Shown here: positions 1 through 11,109 of the stretch, in pieces
Numbering within the stretch: position 1 is the first letter of the stretch
How the letters are laid out: each line of letters begins with the position of its first letter
Source: Rhizophagus sp. LPA8_4_AMF
Taxonomy: Eukaryota > Glomeromycota > Glomeromycetes > Glomerales > Glomeraceae
Length of the DNA stretch: 30,168 bases
Assembly: GCA_021464525.1 (NCBI GenBank)
Contig: JADRCO010000588.1
Span: 1 to 30,168 of the forward strand
Direction: 5' to 3'
Made by a program: the position numbers and the translations under genes
Notes under the pieces: model-generated
What the model was told of the DNA's origin: nothing
The model's database searches: none
The model's input: only the letters and a program-made list of their open reading frames with translations

Positions 1-2113
1 CATTTAAGCGAAATTCCAAAGAAAATGTCATTGTTCAATAAAAATCAAATAAAGTAATATTGTTGAAAAAAGTTTATTTATTAATTTATGTTATATGTTT
101 ACATATTATATAATATATACAATTATACTCTATTATACGTATACTTTAATACTACGCTATCATATATATATGTGTGTCACGTGTTATATATCTTTTCTAA
201 TAATCTAATAACCGAGTAACCCGAGTACATTTTTCAAGTGTCCACTATATTTCGAATTTTGCTGTAAAAAACGGATATCTCCGTGCAAAATATCCGGGTA
301 CTTTAAAAAACCAAAAAAAAAATTCATGTGGGTTACTGTGCATAGGGGATCCAATCATGAAGTTGTAAATTTTTCTGCTGCATTATATGAATTATCCAGG
401 TACTGTGGCCCGCAAAATACGGTATAATGTATAAAATATACGTAATTTGATGGTTCAATTAATGTCTATTTTATTAAAAGATCTGCTCAGTGGCAAAGTT
501 TTTATACTTCTTTATCTTTTAATTATACGCGAGTCGTAGGATATGTCATCATTTGTCAACATTTTTACTTTTATATAAGTAAAATCAAAGGAAAAAAAAA
601 TATTTTCTAATTTTTTCTTACTTTTACATTATTTTAACGATCGTTAAAATAATAAAATTTCAATTAAGTTCTTAATAATGTCACATTTTAACGTTTCTCA
701 ATACGAAATTTTTGCAGGGGTTTATTTGATCGGCAAATTGCCCTAGTAATGTTGTGTTGTAAGGCACCGACCGTATTATAATCATATCTTACATCCTACT
801 GAATTTGTTACTGGTGGTCTAACTTTATAACTTTATAATGTATTTAGACAATGTGGTATGATGTTTATTATAATCACTTTATAATATCTTATTACCGAAA
901 TACCGAATATTGATTAACTTTTAAAACTTACCATAACTCGATTCTTTATTAATTTTTATGTCAAATTTCTTTAGAAAGAATTGTTAACTTTTTTACTTAT
1001 ATTTTTCTCCTTATATATTAAAAACCAAAAATAAAAAAAAAAGGTACAGTATAACAATATAACGGTCATTTTAAATCATGTTAATAATATGCATTATCTT
1101 TACGACTAATATAAGTAAAATTTGCATTATTTATTTGATTGATTTATAAAAGAAATTTGATAAAAGTTCTTTTTAAAAAGTTTGAATAACGGGAATATTC
1201 TTTTATTTTCGAGGGTTTTTCATATACAATCATAGTTTTTACTTTAATCTAATGCGACTAAATTAAATTACATGAAAAAAAAAAACACTTATGCGTAAAT
1301 TGCGTAGATTGCGTAAATTTATGAACAATTCTCTTAGACTATCTAAAAGTGCGCGTGTAAAACCATCGCGACAATACATTATTGTTTTAAAATTTACGAA
1401 CGGAAGTATTTTTCCAGTCTAGGTTGTGATTTTGTTTGATTATATAATTGAATAGAATAAGTGCGTTCGGCAATACAATCTGAATAAAATTAATACACTC
1501 TAGACATATTATCTGTAGTACAGGCAAACATTATTATAATTCCGGCCAGCATTATATTTCCTGGAATCAAAGATAGATTCACAGTCTTCGTAATTAACGC
1601 TTGTTAACAAATTTTTCGTACTATTTTTTTTTTTTAAAAAAAAAAGGACGAGTAAACTTAAAGAGAGACATCATGTATGTAAATATTAAGGCCAATATGA
1701 TTCATAGAAAGAAAATAATTTTGTCGAAATATATGACATTTAAAACTTTCTTATATGGTAATGAGCTTACCAAACATGAAATCAATTAATGTAGTCATTC
1801 CATAAAAAACAATGGTAAAATAACAATACACAATATTTTACAATATATACGTAAACACTTTTTATTTATTATTTACAAACATTTCAGTACTACTATTTAT
1901 TATGCATTTCTTGTAGTACTTACTATATAATATAATGGAAGATATATGTATAATGATTTCAGGGGCAAACTGTTCTAACTAAAACGAGAAAGAAAAAAAG
2001 TGTCTACGTTAAATAATATAATAAAGAATACAAAAAAAAGAGATTACGAATGTGGATGATGAAAAGTTTTCAGTTAGGATTTATCGGTGGTTTGATGTCT
2101 AATTTCAATGACA
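1..2113. other. AT-rich non-coding stretch, left flank
   Basis: I see no convincing gene here. The only sizeable open frame (1601-1789) starts inside a T12A10 tract at 1624-1645 and is not conserved in the duplicated copy of this block near 6.1 kb, so I treat it as chance. Notable small structures are a 26-bp perfect palindrome at 628-653, a short tandem GCGTAAATT-like run at about 1291-1320, and a CACGTG at 178-183. From about 1505 onward the sequence resembles 5985 onward, which marks the left edge of the duplication. Confidence 0.6.
628..653. repeat. 26-bp perfect palindrome
   Basis: The sequence reads identically on both strands, centred on ACGATCGT and flanked by A/T-rich arms. It sits in non-coding DNA. 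It could be a dimeric protein-binding site or the core of a small fold-back element. No neighbouring gene suggests a role. Confidence 0.85.
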
Positions 2114-4425
2114 CTAAGCGTTGTGGTTATGATTTGGACATTCTTCACATTTCTAATAATTAATTAATTATAATTATATTTATTTATTAATATTTAAATA
2201 ATTTCTATATTAAAAAATAAACTCTTACATGTTTCGGAAATTGTCCATTGTGGTAATTGTATATATGAGCAGCTTCTTCAGCAACATCAATATACACTTG
2301 CTTTATGGCGGCTGATTCATTGCCCCATAAAATGGAAGCCATTAAAGAAATTTCGGAAAGTGATAAGTTCAGATCCTGGTCTTGAGCTGCTTGTAGAACG
2401 CAAGCATGTCGGTATGCTTTCATACCGTCAATTTTGTTTGACTCGCGATAATCCGCGATATCTTTTGATAAAAGTTCCAAAGCGGTAGGTGGAGTCAATG
2501 GCCGAACTCGATCAAGTTCTACGGCGGAGGTGTTTGGTGGATTCACGACGTGAACAGAAGCAGTAGTATATGGAGATGATAAAAATAATTGGCTAAAGCT
2601 TTCAAATCCATTATCCACATTATCCATAGTGCCTAAATAAAGAGTGTAGCAGTCGAGTATTTAATGAAAGTGTAGAGATAAAGAGTAATAAAAAGTATGT
2701 CCAAATCTCCAAGAAAATTTAACAACGGAGTCATGATTGAAAGAGAACGTTTGTTTATATATAAAAAAGGTTTAATCTATTCAGTTACTTCAATATACAA
2801 TTTCTTTAAAAATTTATTTTATAAATAATATTATCGAAAATGGAATAAATTATAGTCATTCATGCAATTAATCGTATTTGGGTATGTCCCTTAAAAAAAT
2901 AAAAATTAAAAAGCCTACCAGGCTGTATATGCAGTTAAGAACGCCAAACTTCAATTTATTTAGTAATGCATAAAAGTGAATAAAGTGCGATGTTGATCTA
3001 GCTACCGTTTCTTAACGTTTCAGAATAATATTATTAGTTAAATTCTTATTTTTTGATAAATAATAAAATATAACTTGCAGTAAAAAAAAAGAGATTATCC
3101 AGAAAAAAAAAAAAAAATTAAAAATAATCTATCAAAATTTTCTTTGTTCTAATACCGGTATATGTACGTTTCTTTGCGTCAATGTTTAAGCCAAAATTCC
3201 AAAACACTAAGTCGCGAAAGCTTATATAATAATAACAGCAGTTATTTACACAATAAGTATGTAATGAATGTACTTTCATTCAGTTCCAAAAAAAAAAGAA
3301 ATTGATGCAGTTTTTATCAAAACATCCCGGAAAATCATTTGAAAACCGGGATGATATAATTTTTTTTGATAAAAAAAGATTAAAAGATAACTTACATCCG
3401 GGAATCTCATAAAAAAAAAAACTTTTTTTTTTTTGTTTTTAGAAATTCACGTTAAATGTCAAAAGTAATTCTGCAGTATCAATAGGTTTTTCATGCGTGT
3501 TTACTTTCACATCGTGAGAGACGGTAAATGATATAATAAGCACGCATGAATGTCAGCATATTAGCTAATAATTGTTCTAAAAGTACATTTTTAGTATAAT
3601 TAAAAATTTTTTTTTTTAAAAAAAATCATTTTAAAGTGTATAAAAAAAAAATGAATGAAATGAAATATAAGTTTAATAAAATCATGAAATTGATAAATGA
3701 CTAATAATAATAAATTATCTTAAAAATAATTTAACGAATTAACGAAATCTTCATTTATAAGCCAATAAAAAACTGTCTTTTCATGTTCCTAAGCACAGTA
3801 CTTATGATTTCGTGTGAATTTGTGAGTATTATCGTGAGGCAGTTTTAATGAAATACAAATTAAAAATCTCATTATTTCATGTGCATACAAATTTGAACAA
3901 TGGAAATAAACAATGAATAAGTCTATCTGTATTATAAAAGGGGATAATGGACTTTTCGTATGTCCAAGTGTCCAATAAATTTCTTGCGCGTGTCATAAAT
4001 TTAAAAGGACTTATCAATTAACAAAATATAATAAGTATGACATGAATGGTTGCATCTATCTTTCATTGATTTCCAAAAGAATCAATGTGTTTCAAAAATA
4101 TTACACTAACGTACATAAAAGATAAACTTTTGTTCTAACCGTTTTTGAATTGTTATTCGATAACTGTAATAGTCATGAGAAATTTTTTTTTTTTTATGCA
4201 ATCTATTTTTATTTCCTTATTTTATTTTATTTTATTTTTTATATACTGTATATATAAATCGTCACGTGCATGAAGTTTGTGAAAATTTCATAATTTTTTT
4301 CATATTAAAAATATTATATTAAATACATAAAACTTTTTTTAATGATATCATATTTTAATTTAGCCTTAAATAACCAGCTTACGTACTTGAAACAAAAGAT
4401 AAACTTTTGATAACCAGTCGAAATA
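1505..4425. repeat. Duplicated block, copy A (with HMG gene A)
   Basis: The order of diverged landmarks here is repeated at about 5985-8660. Shared landmarks include TCTGTAGTAC near 1511/5988, GACGAGTAAACTT near 1647/6132, an ACTTATATGG-like stretch near 1747/6218, the HMG-box-like gene, GAGAACGTTT near 2743/7160, and AAAGATAAACTTT near 4396/8627. The two copies are colinear and in the same orientation but have many small indels. The block covers the gene plus more than 1.5 kb upstream and about 0.6 kb downstream. Edges are approximate, placed by eye. Confidence 0.8.
2114..2627 (-). CDS. HMG-box-like protein A, 2 exons
   Basis: Predicted 145-aa protein with exons 2627-2229 and 2152-2114. The 76-bp intron runs from GTAAGAG to TTATTAG and splits between codons (phase 0). 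Residues about 66-126 resemble an HMG box of the fungal MATA_HMG/Sox type. After a GMKAYRHACVL helix comes an EISxxAxxLWxNES stretch, then a VYxDVAEEAAHIY helix that matches the usual I-S-x-W...Y...A-x-E-x-x pattern. The canonical N-terminal RPPNAF start is only loosely present, as VRPLTPPTAL. If real, the protein would bind DNA in the nucleus as a transcription factor or mating-type-like HMG protein; that function is family inference. The intron choice is supported by the identical donor in the paralogue at 6605-7061. Exon 2 adds a short Cys/His/Asn tail (KCEECPNHNHNA). Without splicing the frame would close at 2205. The ATG at 2627 is the first in frame. Confidence 0.65.
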
Positions 4426-5100
4426 ATCTAATATGCGAGATAATTTTTTTATGAGAATTTTTTTTTTCTCTCAAATGAAATATAAAATATCTAATAGTAT
4501 TTTTAAAGGGCATAAAAAAAAAAAAAATAAGCAAGCAAAATCCAATTCAGGTAATGTAAATTATATTGTTTACATAATTAATTACTCAGATTTGATAAAG
4601 AATTATCTGGATTGGTCTATTTCAGTAGAATCACATGTTTCGAAAGAAATTTGAACGACCAAAAGAATATTTTGTCTTTTAACGTGTTCACTATACAATG
4701 AATGATTTATCGCATTTCTACTAGACTTTTTATTTTAAATATCAAAAAATAAAATAAAAATAATTTTTTCGATAACATAAAATACATTATATGATTCCTT
4801 TGTCTTTATGATTGCATTATTATTTGTAATTATGATTGGTTCATGATATACTGTATAATTTATTACCAATTTTAAGATTTTCTTTTTAAAATGAAAACAT
4901 AATAGGAAATTTGAATAATAAACATTGTTCAAAAAAAAAAGTCTTTTCGTTAAAGTGTTATCAATTTGCTTATAGTTATGATAATAGTATTTGAACTTTG
5001 TATTTAATATCCATATTGTTCATATTTGCGAAACAATAATACTAGATAGTTCGAGAAACATCGTAGTGGAAGTTCATAGAATTTCCATCCGGGGACTAAA
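2640..5100. other. Non-coding stretch upstream of HMG gene A
   Basis: I find no supported gene. The part up to about 4425 is the upstream half of duplicated block A. A T11A8 junction lies at 3607-3625, a (TTTTA)n run at about 4215-4242 and a CACGTG at 4263-4268. The open frames at 4433-4654 and 4735-4932 are low-complexity Lys/Asn/Ile/Phe-rich translations of A/T runs with no recognisable motif. Confidence 0.6.
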
Positions 5101-5149
5101 AATTAGATGACACCTTATTTTTAATCATAATTTACAGGGGACCAACGTT

Positions 5150-5921
5150 CCTAATCGTGCTAATATGCGTCATTTTACGTACAATAAAAAATAAATCTAC
5201 ATTATTTCTATCTGGTTAAACGATAAAAAATTTAAAATCTAACAATTTTTAAAAAAAATTCGAATTTACGTATAATAAAAATATATCTACATTATTTCTA
5301 TCTGGTTAAACGATAAATATTTTAATATATTTTTTTTTTAAAAAAAAATTCGAATAATGGAATATTCGTGCTAATATATGCGTCATTTTGCGTACAATAA
5401 AAATATATCTACATTATTTCTATCTGGTTAAACGATAAAAAATTTAAAATCTAACAATTTTTAAAAAAAATTCGAATTTACGTATAATAAAAATATATCT
5501 ACATTATTTCTATCTGGTTAAACGATAAATATTTTAATATATTTTTTTTTTAAAAAAAAATTCGAATAATGGAATATTCGTGCTAATATATGCGTCATTT
5601 TGCGTACAATAAAAATATATCTACATTATTTCTATCTGGTTAAACGATAAAAAATTTAAAATCTAACAATTTTTAAAAAAAATTCGAATTTACGTATAAT
5701 AAAAATATATCTACATTATTTCTATCTGGTTAAACGATAAAATAATTTAATATTTAATAATTTTTAAAAAAACTTCGAACAATGGAATATTCGTGCTAAT
5801 ATATGCGTCATTTTACATATAATAAAAATATATCTACATTATTTCTATCTGGTTAAACGATAATAAATTTTAATATCTAAAAATTTTTTTTTAAAAAAAA
5901 ATTCGAATAATGGAATATTCT
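5150..5921. repeat. Higher-order tandem repeat, about 212-bp unit
   Basis: The core TATCTGGTTAAACGATAAA occurs seven times. Its TCTGGTTAAA part starts at 5211, 5301, 5423, 5513, 5635, 5725 and 5848. The spacings alternate 90, 122, 90, 122, 90 and 123 bp. A short and a long subunit therefore form a unit of about 212 bp present about 3.3 times. The long subunit ends with TTCGAATAATGGAATATTCG plus a TGCGTCATTTT segment; the short one ends with TTCGAATTTACGTATAAT. The last copies are more diverged. No gene lies within it. It sits just before the second duplicated HMG block. Confidence 0.92.
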
Positions 5922-5984
5922 AATTCAAGGGTCTCATATATGCAATAATGCTTATATATCATTATATGCGTTGAGTAAAGTCAT

Positions 5985-8660
5985 TATATCTGTAGTACCC
6001 GCAAACACTATTGTATTAATTACGGCCTCCCCATACATTGACCATACTTTATTTCAAGTCGTAATTAACGATTATATTCATTATATTGGTATAATATACT
6101 TATTAAATTATCCTTTTTTATTGAAAAAAAATGACGAGTAAACTTTGAAAAATAAATTTATTTGAATAAGGCAACATATATGTGTATCTTCAAGAGCTGA
6201 AACTTAATGATATTTAAAACTTACTTATATGGTAATGAACTTATCAAAAAACAGTGGAGTCAACTGATACGAAAATGGATACTCATTCCAATAAAAACAA
6301 TGATAACGTAACAATGCATATTTTATCGATCCATTGTCACTTTTATTTATTTTATATACAAATAATTCGGCATTGCTGTTACAGTTATATTACATACAAT
6401 GTTCGGTATATAATTCGGCGATAAATGATTATATGAAAAAGAAAAGTGACTATAATTAACAAATAAATGTTGCAAAAAAAAATAAAAAAAAATTTATATA
6501 TGTATAATTACTATATAAAAAAAAATATGTTCGGTTCAAAGAATGTTGATGTATAATGTAGAGTTTTAGGATATTTAGAATGCGAAAAGTTGCACAATGT
6601 TTAATTACTAATAATTAAAAGTGATAATTAGTAATGATTGTTTTTGATTTTAAATATTTTTTTTTTTATATCATAGTATAAACTCTTACATGTTCAGGTG
6701 AGACTTGTCTATGATGAAATCCATACATACGAGTGGCTTGATTGGCAATATCCTTATAATTTTGTTGTATGTTAGCTGGTTCAGAGTACCATAGCTGTAC
6801 CGCCATACAAGAAACTGTGGCTAAAGGTAAGCTAAGTCTCTGATTTTGAGCTCGTAGGATACATGCGTATCGGTATGCTTTCATTCCGTCGAACGTTTTC
6901 GGATCGCGATAATCGGCAATATTTGCTGTTAAAAGCTCAGTAGGAGTAAGGGAAGGTGGAGCCAACGGTTGAACTTGGTTCAATCCAACGGGAGGAGGGT
7001 TTGTATTATTTTGCACGTTCGCGGCGGACAATATTTGTGCAATTCTAGCTTTTGAATCCATGATAATTGAATATGTTTAATGAATGTGTGTTTTTTTTCT
7101 AGTGAGTGTAAGATAATATAATATTAAACTTTGAAATGTATATCGAGTCATGAATAAAGAGAACGTTTATTTATATTAAAAAAAAAAAATTTTATCTGCT
7201 CTGTTACTTCGCCATATAAAATTTTCTTTTAGAAATTTTATTTTATAAATATCATTATATCAAAAATGGAAAAAATAATACAAGATTAATCGTATTTGGA
7301 TATAACCCCTGAAAAAAAAAAAAATTTAAAATTTAAAATGCTTGCTTGCGCCCAAAATCAAATTTATTTGGTAATGCATCAAAGTGTAAAGCATGTTGAT
7401 GATCCTCTACAGTTTCAGATTATTATTATTAGTCAAATTTTTTATTTCTTGTATTTACTTTTGAATAAATAAAAATGGTAATCCTGCAGCAAAAAGAGAA
7501 AAAAAAAAGAAAAAAAAAATTTATAAATGAATATCCAAAAAAATGTTAAAATGGTACCAAAAAAAATTTCTTTGTTCTGAATACATTTCTTATGCGTCAA
7601 TGTTTACAATAAGCCAAAATACCAAAACTTGAATTCGCGAAAGTTTTTACATAATAATAACAGTTATTTAATAATACAATATACATTTATTGAATGCGCT
7701 TTCATTAAGTTTCCAAAAGAAAAAAAATAAAAGTTTTAATCAAAACATTCGAAGCATCAATTAAAAAACGGGAGGTAGTTTATTGATAAAAAAAAAAGAT
7801 TAAAAAATGATAATTTGCATTCGGAAATTCCATAAAGAAAGATTATTTTGTTTTTGGTAATTCATATAATATTTAAGTTAAATGTCAAAAGTAATTTTGC
7901 AGTATCAACAGGTTTCTTTGCGGCGCGTTTACTATCATATCACGAGAGACGGTAAATGAAATAATAGGCATGCATGAATGTTCACACTTTTCTAAAAGCA
8001 CGTTTTTAGTATAATTAATCTTAAAAAAGAGTTTTTTTTTTTTAATAATTTAAAATAATTGCATCAAATGCGTAAAAATGAAACGAAATGAAATTAATAT
8101 GAAATAAAAATATACTTTTTATTTTTTTATTTTTTTTTGATAAATCATATGAAATTAATACAATGACTATTACTATTAATAAAATTATCTTAAAAAAATA
8201 TTTATGCAATTAACTTTACAAGTCCAAACTTCAGAGCGTGTGAAGGGTTTTATCAGTTACGAGATTAATTAGTGAAACAGTTTAACGATATACTGTACAA
8301 ATTAAGAAGCTCATTATTTATTGAACAATGAGAATAGACAATGAATTAATCTATATATATTATAATGGATTTCCGGAGTTCGGACTTTGAAAATCGGATG
8401 TCTGAGCGCCCAGCCAGTTTTTTGCGCATATCATAAATTTACACGTTTTATCGGGTACTGTCGGTTAAAACATGCCATGAATAGATTGTAAAAACGTCAT
8501 GTTCAAGTGAAATTTTACGAAAATTTTGAAATTTTTACAGATTCGCGTTGATTGAAATATTATTATGTAATATTAAATGATATTACATTTTTAGTTTAGT
8601 TATAAAAAGATGCATTATTTGAAACATAAAGATAAACTTTAGATAACCGGAATTTGAACC
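5985..8660. repeat. Duplicated block, copy B (with HMG gene B)
   Basis: Colinear counterpart of 1505-4425 (landmarks given there) in the same orientation, shorter by a few hundred bases and clearly diverged. The sequence on either side does not align by eye. The part upstream of HMG gene B (7062-8660) holds A/T homopolymers and no supported gene. Confidence 0.8.
6605..7061 (-). CDS. HMG-box-like protein B
   Basis: Paralogue of the gene at 2114-2627, predicted 124 aa. Exon 1 is 7061-6690 and the GTAAGAG donor lies in the same place as in the paralogue. The next clear acceptor (TTATTAG before 6607) is followed at once by TAA, so the spliced protein would end at residue 124 with no extra tail. 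An unspliced reading ends at 6666 with seven more residues. Residues about 57-117 are the HMG-like part: GMKAYRYACILR, then VSCMAVQLWYSEPANI and YKDIANQATRMY. Residues 21-44 are Pro-rich. The shared PP...LTPxELL...IADYR...DGMKAYR core shows descent from one ancestor. The expected role is nuclear DNA binding, by family inference only. The tail difference from gene A could mean relaxed constraint there. Confidence 0.6.
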
Positions 8661-9973
8661 CCGAAGAGATAAGTGTGTGAGAATTTTTTAAATAATTCGA
8701 AAAAAATATTTCTTTCAGAGAAAAAAAAAAAGTATTTCAATAAAATCATTCATTGAATATATTAATTTTCATTTAATAAATATTTTGCATATTTTTTTTT
8801 TTTAAAAAAAACAAACTTAAAGTTTAATGAACAATTTAGAAATTGTGGCGCCTGGGGGGACATACAAATAGAATTCCAAAATAAACGCCGTCGGGAACGA
8901 CACGTGAGACAAATATGATGCAACCCCACATGAAAGAAATATAAAAACTTTATTATTTGTCGAATAATTTCTTTTATCTGAACACAAGAATAATTACTTT
9001 CTTACATAAGTAAAAAAAAATATTATTTCGTTTATCATGATAGACTGATAATCGATTGTCCGACAAAAAAATGTTGCCATCTTTTATCACGACAATCATT
9101 ATCTTTAATAACTGAATTGTGATTTGGTCCTCTGGTTTGGACTTAAAAGACCTGGTCCAAATCCAATTTTAATTTTATTTAATAATTTGTAAATAAACCA
9201 AATACCAAGATTTAAATTTTTTTTACCGGTTTATCCAGTAAGCACTGGCATCGGTTATATAATAGCCACGCTTCTGGTACAGTCTACGGAAAAAAGTGTA
9301 ATGACGCAATCTGCACTTCTGCACTTGAAAATTATTGTACTATGGGATTGATTATTTGTAACATTATTTATAGAAAAAAACGATATAATTGTTGCATATA
9401 TATGTTGATGTGCAATTAATTATAAGAGTAATTGTTGTAACATAGTGTAATTAAAGTTTTTAATGTAACATTTATTAATTTTTTTCAAAAAATTTAAATA
9501 ATGAATTAGTAAAATTTATATATTTTTCTATAAAATTTACATTTTTTACTTTGAATATATTACGAAAAATGATGATAATATATGCCTTTTTTTTATTTGT
9601 GTAACCGGCAGCTCAATTCAATAAAGAAAACACTAAAGGAATTCCAACAAGGAAAAAGTCTCGTGCATTGAATAACGTTTTTCCGAATTTTAAAAAAGAA
9701 ATATATAGTATTGCTTGTGTTATTATGTTATAGTGTTGGTAAAAGGTCTTCCTAATCTCATTAAATGTTTTTTAACGCTATTGTGACTAAAATTTGTGTA
9801 ACCGTGTTTTGCATTAAAACGAAATTTCCAAATACACACAATCACATTATCTTACTTAATTTGGATCAATGTATTTGACGTTTTCCATCGAACGGTTCGA
9901 TTTATTTAAAGCCGAATTTTTTTTTTACCTTTTTTTTTGCTTTTTCGTTTATTCGTCTTTAATATTAAGAAAA
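8661..9973. other. Non-coding stretch before the BTB gene
   Basis: No gene is supported. It contains a T12A8 tract at 8792-8811 and a GC-richer patch with CACGTG at 8901-8906. A stretch at about 9120-9165 carries imperfect inverted TTTGGTCC/GGTCCAAA motifs that may be a transposon fragment. A 42-codon frame without ATG (9605-9733) reads like protein but has no supporting splice partner that I can place. Confidence 0.5.
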
Positions 9974-10785
9974 ATGTCTTTTCAAAAGAAAGATGAGAGA
10001 ATCGTTTTGAACGTTGGTGGTATCAAGGTAAATAAGAATAATAAAGTTTGATTTGTTTTTTTTCTACCAAGGTAATCTATATTTATATATGTATATGTAT
10101 ATATGTTGGATCATAATAGTACGAAACGTATAGGTCAACATTAACAGCTTATCCGGATACGTTACTTGGTACAATGTTTCAAGAAAGAAATGAGGAACTT
10201 CTTAAACCTAATGAAAATGAATATTTTTTTGATAGGAATGGTAAAGCATTTCATTATATAATGGAATATTATCGTACTGGTAAAATTTTTTGGTTAGAAG
10301 AAAATAATAATAATTTTATATCAAAGCAAGAATTACAATTTGAATTGGATTTTTTTCAAATTTCTTATAATTTACCAAATATTTATAATATATCCTTATC
10401 ATCATCCAATTCATTTTTACAACGTAAATCATTCCCACAAATTAATGATTTATTACAAGATTTTATTGAATCATTAAAATCTTGTATTTATGAAACAGCT
10501 TGGAATTTAAAAGAAGCTCTTGATATATCATTTTATTCTTATACTAATAGTAATTATAAGGAATTTTCTAATAATAATATTGAAAAAATCGAATATATTT
10601 TAAAACCTTTTAAAACGAGTGGTTATAAATTATTAACCAAATTTCAATTAGAAATTAAAGATGGATTAAAAAATTCTATTCAAGAATTAATTAAGTTAGA
10701 TATTTTACATTTTCCTGAATTAATTTCTGTTGTTAACCGTCCTCCTCATTATACTTTAAATATTAAAATACAAAGCATTTTATAA
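9974..10785 (+). CDS. BTB/POZ (T1/KCTD-type) domain protein, 2 exons
   Basis: Predicted 239-aa protein with exons 9974-10027 and 10120-10785. The 92-bp intron begins GTAAATAAG, ends AATAG and is phase 0. Splicing rebuilds an intact T1-type BTB start: IVLNVGGIK from exon 1 continues with YETYRSTLTAYPDTLLGTMF from exon 2. Then come FFDRNGKAFHYIMEYYRTGK and an ELxFELDFFQI helix, giving a BTB domain over about residues 9-105. The rest (106-239) is helical-looking with no motif I recognise. BTB domains of this class mediate oligomerisation; many recruit Cullin-3 ubiquitin ligases, and here that role is inference. I chose the ATG at 9974 because the in-frame upstream ATG at 9869 would add a hydrophobic Phe-rich stretch encoded by T-runs. 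The gene is convergent with the large F-box gene; the stops are about 320 bp apart. Confidence 0.9.
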
Positions 10786-11109
10786 TTTAGTATAAGTTGA
10801 GATATCATTTATAAGTTAGATAAATTTTTGTAATATACAAATAACATTTATGTATGATTTTATTTTTATTCCTCATTTGTTTTTTATTTAGATATTTAGA
10901 AATACAATAATATGGATATCTCCTCATAGTTAATGATCTAAACTATTTTTTCTAATATTTACTAGGCAAAAATATCATGCATTAAACGAGGAAATTTTAA
11001 TAATGTCCAAAAATGTTCATTTTTTACAAATTTTTTCCCACCTAAAAATTAAACCAAAAAAAAAATAGAACCCAATTCGTCCATGTAAATAATTCTACTA
11101 TTTATCTTT

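Noticed and set aside
1601..1789. 62-codon open frame on the plus strand
   Set aside because: It begins in a T/A homopolymer and is not kept open in the duplicated block near 6.1 kb, as a real gene would probably be.
8886..8930. GC-richer patch considered as a possible small RNA gene
   Set aside because: No cloverleaf, box motifs or terminator could be drawn by eye; more likely a repeat fragment.
9605..9733. 42-codon frame without ATG upstream of the BTB gene
   Set aside because: Its composition is protein-like (Lys/Asn/Arg-rich), but it starts after a stop, has only a weak CAG acceptor and no partner exon that I can place; chance is possible.
9869..9973. Upstream in-frame ATG extending the BTB protein by 35 residues
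   Set aside because: The added part is a Phe-rich translation of T-runs and does not fit a BTB protein. The ATG at 9974 lies just before the domain.
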